This document shows positions 24,716 to 36,700 of a stretch of DNA of 64,000 nucleotides, piece by piece. Position numbers and translations under genes: made by a program. The stretch spans positions 12,327,001 through 12,391,000 of the forward strand of contig NC_090287.1 of NCBI RefSeq assembly GCF_037392515.1, given 5' to 3'. The first letter of the stretch is position 1. Each line of letters starts with the position of its first letter. The notes under the pieces are model-generated. The model searched no databases. It was not told the origin of the DNA and worked only from the letters and a program-made list of their open reading frames with translations. Source of the stretch: Haliotis asinina. Taxonomy: Eukaryota; Mollusca; Gastropoda; Lepetellida; Haliotidae.

Positions 24716-27700
24716 CTAGAAGTGGGGCTTGTCATTGTCACGTAGGGTCAGGATCTCGCTGTCAACATCGGGCGATGGGAAGCGATCCACGAAGGACTGG
24801 ATGAGTCCAGCTGCGTTGGCTTCATAACTCTTTAAGGTCACTTTTCCATCTGACAACAGACAGATGATAATGATCTGAATGCTCTGTGTGAAATAAGCAC
24901 TGAAGTCAAGGACCCACATCTAAACACTCATGCTTATGTTTCAAGTTAAATATGTTGACATTCTCAAAATCACAGGTAGCACAAGATGCTGCTTAAACAT
25001 CTTGATATAGCCCCACTTGAGTGTGAGATTGGACCACATGATTGTGAGATTGTATCACATGGGGTGGGAGTTAGGACCACAGTGAGCGTGAGATGGGACC
25101 AGAAGAGGTGGGAAGTGGGACCACATGGAGCGTGAGATGGGACCACATGGCAAGTGAGATGAGACAACATGAGAATACAAGCCTTCTCAAAAATAGATAC
25201 ATATCTACTGCTAGCCTCTAAAGACCCTCAAACATGTTTCCATAAAAAAAACCCTTCTTCTTATACATGTAACACGTCTTTCACAAAACTGACCGCATTA
25301 ACGCAACAACTCAAGCAAGATTCAATATAAAACTTTTGAGCAACAATAACTGTTACATCACCTTGAACAGATGTGTGGTGTTGAACAAACATCTTGCGAG
25401 GTTGTTTACGAGCAAGGACAATCTCGCGAAGACTTAAGAAGTGTGGTTCTGCATTGTCATTGACATCAGAATAGAAGTCGTACATCTTCTTCCCTTCCTC
25501 AACATCAGCGGTGGATTTGTACACCTGGAGCACAACAGCATGACAATACAAATATGAATGACTCTCATATTACGGTAAATGAAATAACTGAGCCAGAGGG
25601 AACTTCCTATCTGGTCTGCCATTTATCCCATCAGGTGTTCCTAACTTATTTATTTATTATTAATTCCTAACAGTTTTCACCATTTGTAAAGAGACTGATT
25701 TAATAAACTGAGGATTTCAAGTACAAGATGCAAGTAGCATTCAGAGTCCGTACAACCCTCTATATGTCAATAAACTGACCTGCTTTCAGCTGAAGATTGC
25801 AGAGCAATTTGCACAAATCAATCCATTAGGTCATCCATAACTCAGGACCCCTGCATATAGTCTAAAGGGACACAAAAACTTTCCAACGACCATGCTGGCA
25901 AGACATTCTTCTCTTAACATTTCTAGTAGGTAGAAAATAGGTCACCTATTTGATGACATATAAACAAGGGTGCAGTTGTAAAAAAAAAGATATCATTCAG
26001 TTTGTCAGATGTTTATTTTTCTTGATATTAGATCCATCTGATGTTCAGGGAGGAATGTAATTACATTTCACTGCTGCATTGCTGAGTGAGTGAGTGAGTG
26101 AGTGAGTGAGTGGGTGGGTGAGTAAGTGAGTTTAGTTTTATGTAATATCCCAGCAGGTGACACCAGAAATGGGCATCACTATTCCATCTGTTTCTGAAAG
26201 AACCAAATGACATTAGTAAAGATTATACACTTTGATTCACTATTCATTACCTGAAGCTTCCGAAGGAACTTCCCAATTGCAGGCTTGCCCACTTTAATGA
26301 TCTTGGTGCGGTCAAGTTTGATCCTGAGATCAGGTTTACCATCCTCCCCTGTTCTCCTGGTGATTGTGATGAAGTCTTCCCCTGCCTCAAGCATGACCCG
26401 CAGGATACAGAACCTCGCCTGCATGTGAGCCTGTTACACACAGAGTCATAACATCACATATGGAGGGTCAGTTGGGACCACATGGAGGGTCAAGTGGGAC
26501 AACACGGAGAGTCAGATAGAATAACATGGAGGGTCAATTGGGACAACATGGAGGGTCAGATAGGACAACATGCAGAGTCACATAAGTGTACGATGAGACC
26601 ATATTCAGTGTGTGATGGGACCACATTTAGTGCGAAATAGGACCACAGTGTCAGGCGGGACCAAACTGACTGTGAGATGGGACCACATGGTGCATGAAAC
26701 AGGATCACAATGTTTAATGTGAGGTAAGACCACACGGAGAGTGAGATCTCACGACATGTAGCGTGAGATGGGACCACAAGGAGCGTTACATGGAACCACA
26801 CTGAGTGTAACATGGGACATGGAGTGTGAGATGGAACAACATGGAATATGAGATAGGACCACATGGAATGTGAGATAGGACTACATGGACTGTGAGACAG
26901 GACCACATGGACTGTGAGACAGGACCACATGGAGTGTGACATGGGACCACAGTGACTGTAAAATAGGATCAAATGGAGCATGAGATAGGGCCACATGGAA
27001 TGTGAGACAGGGTCACATGGACAGTCAGATGGGACCATATGGAAGGTAAAAGATATAGTAACACATAAGTATGTCAGTATGGCCCAATCATCTTAATGCC
27101 AAGCACCAGAAGGAGAGGCAACATGTTCCATGTTTGACACAATCCAACAGATGGGAACCTCTCACCTGGTAAAACACTTAACATACAAAGGAGAGAGCTT
27201 CAGTAAAAGGAGATAACCAGATTCATCTTACTATAGTCATCTGACAACTCACCTGTCTCCAAGCACGTGTCTCTGGGGAGTAGAACTCCAGGGCTAGCAG
27301 ACCAGCACGGGCCATGTTCAGCCAGTTGATGTAGATGATGTCATCAGCAGAGTCTCCAACATGGCCAAATATCCTGCCAAGTCAGAATTTCATATCAGAC
27401 ATCAGTTATAAAGGGACCAATCATATCTCAGGAAATTTAACAGGGACCAATCAGATGTCAGGTAGATGCAAAGAGACCAATCACATGTCATCTATTCATG
27501 TAAATCCAACAGCTGGTAATAAAGAGACCAATCAGGTGTAAGCTGGTGACATTGAGACCACATAAGCTGGTTGCATTGAGACCAAGCTGATGTAATCTAG
27601 TTACATTGAGACCAACCAGATGAAAGCTGGTTACTTTGAGATCAGTCAGACGTTGGGTGGGTATAAAGTGACAAATCATACAGGTAGATATACAGCAGAC

Positions 27701-30700
27701 AGCAGTCTCATACTGCAAAGTTATACAAGAAATTGTATGGTTATAAAAGGGACCTGTTTGCTTAAAACAAAAGTGATGATTACAATAGGGACAGGACACT
27801 AGATGAGTGTGGTATGAAACATCCATATACAGTTATGTCAATCTGGAGTGTACAGCCTAACACTGGAAAAGCTTCCCAGTGCCAGACATCTTCAAGAAGT
27901 TTGTCGTAAGTTACATTGAAATGGATAAGGTCAAGACAATCTGGCAAATCTTACAATACACATGCTTTGCAAATCTTATCGTTGACTGAAATCACCAAGC
28001 CAGCTGCCAGTTTGTTTATGAACCAAATGTCAAGTCCTTTGGAATGATAGATTATTGTCATCAGAAACCTGTATATACAAGTTTTGTGTCATATGTACAG
28101 TTGTAACAGGTCTACTATAGCCATGAGCTCCTTTAGCATCATAGAAAACAGACTTTGATATATTTGTATTGGTAGCGCTAATTCCTATATCTTACTTTAA
28201 AACATCGAAGGAGAGGCAAAGGTAGATTCCCACGCACTCAGCCCGGCACTCCTCGTAACTTGACGCCACTGTGGAGAACTTGCTGTCCCATGTCTCACCT
28301 GGGCAGTACCACGTTGTTATCTGAACATCACAAATTCATCAAAACAATAGCACTTAACACCTTGTATTGAAACATTTTACTTGAAGTCATACAGTTGTTG
28401 TCTGAATATGATTATGAACATTTGTTGGTACAAGACTATGAAGTGAGGTGAGGTGAACTGAGGTTCATCACCATACTTAAGAATATGTCACTCATATGAA
28501 GACATCATGCTTGAGTCTGTGTGGCTGCTTGTACTTTCCCAGACTGAAACCTGTTTTTAAAGTGCTAGCTCGCTTAGATATCATGTCACATGCAACATGA
28601 ATACCCTACTCAGACACATTACACTGACTCCAAGCCAACCAGTCAACAAGACTAATGAACTAATCACAGCTGCTCATTTCCGTCACATGTGGTTGTTGAA
28701 TTATCAATCACGTGACAGATGTCAGAACTCCCTAAAATGTATGTTGTGCCAATCATCATGATTTAATGACACTTGCAACTACACAGACAGAGCTTAATGT
28801 TAAAAATGTACATTGTGTAACCTGCCAGGATTAAATGGGGCTGTCAAAGTTAAAGAATCCATGAAAAAGTGGATATTGTGATTCAATGGGTGACTGGCAG
28901 CTTGACTCCTGAGAGTTTCTAGGACGTTGGCCCTGCCCCAAGTGAGTTTGTTCTGAAACCTTGTATGTAATGCATACAGCCAAATTTGCCTCTGTTCAAC
29001 CAGCAGAAGATGGGTACCCAGTGGGATAAGACATATGACTATTATAGCATTCTTCAACCTTCAACTCTCAAAATTAGTAGTTTGACCATAAAATTAGTAG
29101 TTAACTAAATAAACAAAATCATGATGGACTCTGAGAGAAAAAAAAAGAATATTGCGGTCACATGATTAAATTATTTCCACCAGAATTAAATGTATCAAAT
29201 CGCAAAGGTATTGAAATCAGCTTCGCTAAAATTATGTTTGTTACTCGCAATAATTCCAGTTCAAATACGTCATTAAATATGATGAATGGAATGTCTACAT
29301 ATCCGAATTTTAATGCATTTTATTCAAATTTTGTAGGATTTCTAGTGGAATTGTATTTGAAGTTAAAATTTGTAGTGACTATGATAAAACCGTAGAGGTT
29401 GTCATCTCTGACCATCCCCGTAACCTGTGTTCTTTGCGCATCCCCATAACCTGTTCGCTTTGAGCATCCCCATAACCTGTGTGCTTTGAGCATCCCCATA
29501 ACATGTGCGCTTTGAGCAACCCCCATAACGTGTGCTTTGAGCATCCCCATAACCTGTGTGTTTTGAGCATCCCCATAACCTGTGCGCTTTGAGCATCCTG
29601 TGTGCTTTAAGCAGCATATGGAGCCAGGAAAGGAGCATTATAAATGTTCTGAATTATTTATCATTTTTCAAATCTTAACGCTAAAAATCTATGTTGGAAG
29701 TCGACTGGATTATTAGACAGGACCTACCTTTTCCCCAGTTTCCGTGTGTTCTACATTATCCTGGTCAAAGTTGAACTTCCCATCCTCTTCCTGACAACAC
29801 ACAATCACATTACAGTTCAACAGCGTACACATGCATTGTGTTAAACAGATGTCCATTTATCACAAATCATATACTCTACGAATTGTTCAAACATCCATGA
29901 TTATATTTAGCAAAGGAAAACATATGTACAGATGTGCCTTGAAATAATATATGCACTGTAATAAAATCCAATATGCGTTGTCATCTTTAATGAACAATCT
30001 TAAATCACTGATATTATTAGCTGAGTGTGTTTCTGTAATGTAAATATTATTTGAAATACTGATAATTAAGACGATAGTCAAACCTGCAATTTTATGGACA
30101 AAACTTCTTGTGTCACATTTCTGTGTATGTTCTTACACTTTTATCAAGCTAAAAGTGACTACACCCACGTCACAAGAAGCAGTGTGGAGTAAGAACAACA
30201 AATAGTATGTGCTCAAAGGAGCAGACAGGAGTTGGGGGAGGGGGTTTGGTAGGGGAACACACACCATGACCTCAACCTCTCTTCTAGATCAGCCGGTGAC
30301 AACAATGCTATCCATCATATGAGAAACGGTTACTTGAAATCCCAGGATAAGTCAATACTGGGCTTGAGCGATTACTTGTGTAGAGAATACAAAGACAAAA
30401 TATTGAAATGTTCACCTTTTTGAAGAGCTTCCCACTGCCATGTCCCAGCAATTCATGGAGACCAACCTGGACTTCAAATGACGCGAGTTTCAACTTCGCG
30501 TACAGCTCCTGGAAAGGGGAGATAATTCAATAACTACTACATACAAGGTTTCAGAATTTCATGTGTTAAAGGGACAATGGTACAGTGTCATCAGACACGG
30601 ATTGTCTGATTCAGAAGTTGTGTTTACTAGTATTAAATCCAGTCATGCAGCTAGGACAAAGCAGAGTGCAGGGCTAAATACACCACACCAACTCACCCAC

Positions 30701-33700
30701 ATATCTGTTCCCTCTCACGCCAATTCAAAAAAAATCCATTTCACCAAGAATAAATTGAAAACCATGTGTCTATGTGACAATAAAACATATCAATTTGATA
30801 TCCATATTAATCAACGTGTATCAATACATCACTGAAAATGTTTTCCATGGTGATCAAGCTTGCCAACTTGGTTAACACATATGATAATTGCGTGTATGAT
30901 GCTCATGATGTCGATCACTGGATTGTCTTATTTTGACTTGATTATATCTAGATCCCCTCCATATAACGTGAATACTGCTGAGTGCAGTTATGGACAACAA
31001 CCAAACCAAACCAAAATTGTGGACACCAGTACTGAATATTAAGGGACAATACTACAACAGTTAAAAATCATACATCGAAATTATTTCCATGTCATGTCAT
31101 ACTTTTAGTTCATGCTTCATTCAATTCAGTCTCAATCACAGCCCTACACAGTCATCAAAGCCCAATGAAGAGCCAGCATTATGGTCATGTGTAAAGTTTC
31201 ACTATCATACACCTCACTGTCGAGGTTGTAGTAGTAGATCTTTATACTGATGCAAACAGTATGGAAAGCAGATTGAATGGTTTGCTTTAAGTAACTGTCC
31301 ACAAAACACTGCATCAGTACAGTTGACATACTGTATCTTTGACTGTTGTATCGGAACCTACGTATTTAGAGAGACGGCACTTAATTAATGTCTTCACCTT
31401 GTCTTCCTCATCCAGGAATGTAATCTTTGTGTCCTTGTAGCCGGACGTCAACACATTTCCTAATGACACATTCTTGAAGCCCTCGTTCTGCCGAATATCA
31501 TCATCTGGTTTGTATGTTAAGATTACAGAATTAGGAAAACATATGTACAAACGATAAGTATCTTTGAGGTGAGGTGAAATGTATTTTGACGTTGCAATTA
31601 AGAATATTTCTCTCATATGACAATGTGCATGCAGGTTTAAGTGTAGCTCCTTGAACTAGACCAAACTAAAGATGGCTTTGTAATGCTAGCTCAGAGATAC
31701 AATGTCCCAGTTAAGCATGAATATCATACTCAGACATTATCCTCACTCCAAGCCGACCAATCTTTGTTTCACCAATTCATGCCAGGGACCAACAAGTACC
31801 ATATTTTTACGCCGCCAGGGACTGAGTAGATATATTTGAGGGAAAGCTTACCAATTAGCAAACTATGAAGTATCTGTCCAAAGTGTATGAGTGATTGTCT
31901 GGTGATGACTTGATTCTCTACAGACCGCTGACTTTGCTGGAATATTGCTGAGTGCAGCATTAAACAACAAACATACAAACAAACCAACACAAATGATGTA
32001 ACTGTGGCCACAGGTGTCTGCAAGGAAGAACCACTCAGCTTTGGGCTGATGTCTCCCACTGTACCTTGGATTCACACATTTCAGTTACATTTTAATATGA
32101 ACACATTAAAATCCTCTCTGTTCAACACCTTCAAAGGAGCAAATTGATAAAAGGTTGTTAAGACAGAGCCAACTCACAGTTAGGAATGTTGATTCCTGCA
32201 GGGATGCCACTGCCACCGAAGCTGAGGACGTCAAGGGAGGTGAAGTCTGGCCGCAGGAACTTGTCTTTCTCATACTCTGCTGGCCATGGCAACAGTGCTA
32301 GCAAGTGTTCTGCACCCTCCACAAGGGATCCAAACTTGGCACTCATAGACTTGTTCACAACCGCCACAAAACCTGGACAGTATGACACACAAGTAAAAAC
32401 ATGTTGTCCTGCATAATGTCTGACAGAAGTATCACCAGGATGTCTCACAGAAACATGACTGACAGAAGTGTCACCAGGATGTCTCACAGAAACATGACTG
32501 ACAGAAGTGTCACCAGGATGTCTCACAGAAACATGACTGACAGAAGTGTCACCAGGATGTCTCACAGAAACATGACTGGCAGAAGTGTCACCAGGATGTC
32601 TCACAGAAACATGACTGTCATAAGTGTCACCTGGATGTCTCACAGAAACATGACTGACAGAAGTGTCACCAGGATGTCTCACAGAAACATGACTGACAGA
32701 TGTATCACCAGGATGTCTCACAGAAACATGACTGGCAGAAGTGTCACCAGGATGTCTCACAGAAACATGACTGACAGAAGTGTCACCAGGATGTCTCACA
32801 GAAACATGACTGACAGATGTATCACCAGGATGTCTCACAGAAACATGACTGGCAGAAGTGTCACCAGGATGTCTCACAGAAACATGACTGACAGAAGTGT
32901 CACCAGGATGTCTCACAGAAACATGACTGGCAGAAGTGTCACCAGGATGTCTCACAGAAACATGACTGTCATAAGTGTCACCTGGATGTCTCACAGAAAC
33001 ATGACTGACAGAAGTGTCACCAGGATGTCTCACAGAAACATGACTGACAGATGTATCACCAGGATGTCTCACAGAAACATGACTGGCAGAAGTGTCACCA
33101 GGATGTCTCACAGAAACATGACTGACAGATGTATCACCAGGATGTCTCACAGAAACATGACTGGCAGAAGTGTCACCAGGATGTCTCACAGAAACATGAC
33201 TGACAGAAGTGTCACCAGGATGTCTCACAGAAACATGACTGACAGAAGTGTCACCAGGATGTCTCACAGAAACATGACTGACAGAAGTGTCACCAGGATG
33301 TCTCACAGAAACATGACTGACAGAAGTGTCACCAGGATGTCTCACAGAAACATGACTGACAGATGTATCACCAGGATGTCTCACAGAAACATGACTGACA
33401 AAAGAGAAAACACAATGTCTGACATTAGTGTTAACTGACCTTCAAATTCTCCCCTGACACCATAAGGGTCTCTGTAGGACTCTATGAATCCAATATATCT
33501 GAAACAAGACACTTGCAGACTTAAGACAAGATATGTAAAAACAATATGTACTCTTTCATTTCTATTTTAGAAGTTGTAAAGGATATGGGTTGAATTCTGT
33601 GGACGTTCCTAAAGAAAGAAAGAGCTTAAACATATTCACATGAGAACAAAAGTGATGACAGCAAAGCATCAGTGTTATACTTACGTTTCTACTATAGGTC

Positions 33701-36700
33701 CCTTGTTTTTTATCCAGAACCTGGAACCATCTTTGTGGGCTGGTAATGAGCCTGTGGTAAAGCTCTGAACATACTCTTCCAACATTCGCACCTCATTGTC
33801 TGTGGCTGCATATTTCTGGAAGAAAGAGTGACTGGTTTAAATCAGCTCTGAAGAGTATTTCAATCATATCCAGTAGGTGATCATGACACGAATGGACAGC
33901 AAGATGTCACTGACATCACAGATGCCACAGACATTTACTACTGTCATTAAACCCACATGCATGATATTCATATTCCAGTATCAGGATGACCTAGATCCCT
34001 ATGAAATAGTCCCTTCTCTTATGAATATACAGCATTATCAGTAAGGAGGTGTGAGCAAGATTTTAATGCCTCTTTTAGCAATATTCCAACAATTTCACAC
34101 AGGGGATACCAGAAATGGGCTTCACACATTGTTCCCATGTGGGTTTGCTTCATGAGTAAACACTTTAACCACTTGGTTGTCCCACTTGGTTGCCTCACCA
34201 CCCCCAATTTGGAGGGATTAAACTCACTTTTCAAACATGTTAACACAGAGCGCTGACAGAACATATGTTGAATCCACTGTCTGGCCTTTTCAGTGTTACA
34301 TCTGAAACACCTCATCCACAAGCTACAACAGGGACTTGAAATAAACATTCTTCACTGATCAAGGTTGAACTATCATGTTTCAATTCCATGACATCCCATT
34401 GTCTTCAGAGAGGGTAATACGTGCAAAATTAGTGGACTTATTGAAAGTCTTTTGCATCATCCCATCATTTGAAATTTGTTAGCCTTTGTTTAAAAAAAAA
34501 TTTCAAAATATTGGATGATGCTAAGTGACAACATTCCAGGCTAACTTGTGCATATAAAATCAATTCTGAACCACTATTAATTGTTTACAAAGAACATACC
34601 TTGGCCTCATTAAGGTTATCTACAACACGCTTGAGAAGAGGAGAGTAGTCTCCCCTTGTAACGTTGAACGTGACTGGTCCGGCAACATCTTTTGGTGTAA
34701 ATTTATGTTCTCCGAGCCCATTTTCAGATGTTACACCTGGAATATCTCCACTGGCTGGTGAGAAAGATGATAGACAGGAAATTATCACATTCGATATACA
34801 GTCATTTTCCACCATATGCATATCCTGTTACATAACATATAACTTTCAATCACACAGGACACACTTGGTGATTCAGTTCGATTCACCGAAACTCAAATTT
34901 GGTACCTCAGTTTCGATTCTGATTACTATTTTGATTTCATAATGGAATCCCTATTTAAATTATTGCAATGCTGCCAGAACGTAATTCTGACTTGAACTCA
35001 TGCAGTTTTGAACGCTGGAATGGGGCAAAACGTGATCGGTTGACGCCAGACTAATTATCCAGCGTATTGTTCTTAGTATCTTTGAGCACCCATTTAGTGG
35101 GTGGATTTAACCACATATAAATTTAGGCAAATTTGGACCAAGTCCTGGGCGGGTACCAGGTTGGATTTCTTGAGGTTGATGATCCATCCCAGCCAAACTA
35201 GGATATCTATCACTGCTTGAGTAGAATCTAGACTCGCTGGCCTTGGGTTATGTCCAGCAAAGCCTGAACCTTGTCTCACAGAATACCTGCTTTGATCGGA
35301 GAGGACGTCATTGGACTGTGCCTTATGCCAATAAATTCTGGCGGACCTTGTGTCCACAGTGGGAGATGGCTTACGCAAATGGTGGACTGCACCCAAGTAT
35401 TTCACGTTGCCTTCTCCCATTCTGGTAGGTAAAGGGAGAGGCGACCACCCACGTAAGTAGTCCCATGCATCATGGGTGATGGAGACTGCCCCGCAGAAGC
35501 AGCCGGCGAGTTAAGCAAAGGGTCGGGGCAGCCCCAGCACCCGTGAAAAGGCTGCTGAGAGCTAGATGAAGACACCCGCTCTTTCCCCTTGCATGTGGCG
35601 CCGCAGCTCCTCTTCCTACTCCTACCAGCAGCCAAAGCCAGCAGGCAGACTCAGACATAGGCTGCGTCCCGGAAGAGGAGCTCGCTACAAGAGCGCCGGG
35701 GGCGAGAAAACAACGGCTGCTCCAGCAAGGCTTTCGAGTATTGAAAAGACGTCGCAGCTGGTGCAGCCTCCCAAATGACCTGCTGTACCCCGGCAACAAT
35801 GTCGCTCCCAGCTGAAACGGAAGGGCCAACAAGGTCTGTAGTGTCGTTGCCGAGTAGCGAGATGTCGACAACCACAGCTTGCACATCCCCATAACTGCGC
35901 ACATCACCGTAGATGCCGCCGATCTTAACGAGTTGCACGTCAGGTGGGCCTGCACTTCGGACAGTTGACGTAAGAGAACTACATTCGTGGAAACATCCCC
36001 AGGGTTCTCTCCCACCTCCAGCGCTGACCTCTGTAATGAAGAGAGGTAAGCCGCATGGACCACCACCCTAACCTGCTGCATGGCATTCCGATAGACCGCC
36101 TCATAGGTCCGGTACGCCTGGGGAGCACCCGGCTGGGTAAAAGGTGGCACTAAACGCCCTCGCTTGGCAGCCGGAGCTGCAACCAAGGAAGCCGAGCCTC
36201 AACCCAAGGGCGACCGAAGTGAACACACATTCATCCACAACTGGTACTAGGAACAGAGAATCGTCCCCCAGCTGCTAGCGCCGCACAAGCTCTGGTAGAT
36301 CAAAGCAGAGGCATGTCCCAGCAAGGAGGGGATCCATCACATCCCGCACCATGGAAGGGAGAATGTGGAGCTGCGTCTGCCAGGGTTGCCTAGGAGCAAA
36401 CACCTCGCCTGGCAGACAGAACTCAGCCGGGCTAGTCCGGGTGGCTAGTCGGGACTGCGGCATGGGGAATAGCCTGTGCGATACGATGACGCATCTCCCT
36501 CATGGCCGAGGAAAAGCTGAAAGCTCCCTTGGGCTCCTCCACCTCCCCAACATCCATTGCCTCGATCTCCGAGCCTGAGGCCGAGGCAGAATCCTCAAGA
36601 AAAGAGGACCCACACCCGGACCCCGTGGACGATTAGACCACAGCAGGGAAGGAAGAGCCCAAGGCACCTCCCACTCCAGTCACCAAACCAGTACCATCCG

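Noticed and set aside
26556-27038. 160-codon [11 protein letters not shown]..
   Set aside because: 22-bp minisatellite in a DPP3 intron; no conserved domain.
29320-29638. ORFs reading [13 protein letters not shown] repeats
   Set aside because: 26-bp minisatellite in a DPP3 intron; three frames are equally open.
32422-33396. CRISPR-like array
   Set aside because: Units are directly adjacent with no unique spacers, in an animal intron.
32158-33438. ORFs of 408 (minus) and 345 (plus) codons as repeat proteins
   Set aside because: Both are produced by a 39-bp tandem repeat lacking stops; the array is inside a DPP3 intron with clean splice sites on each side.
34019-34348. 109-codon minus ORF as a gene
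   Set aside because: Overlaps a SINE-B copy in a DPP3 intron and has no domain.
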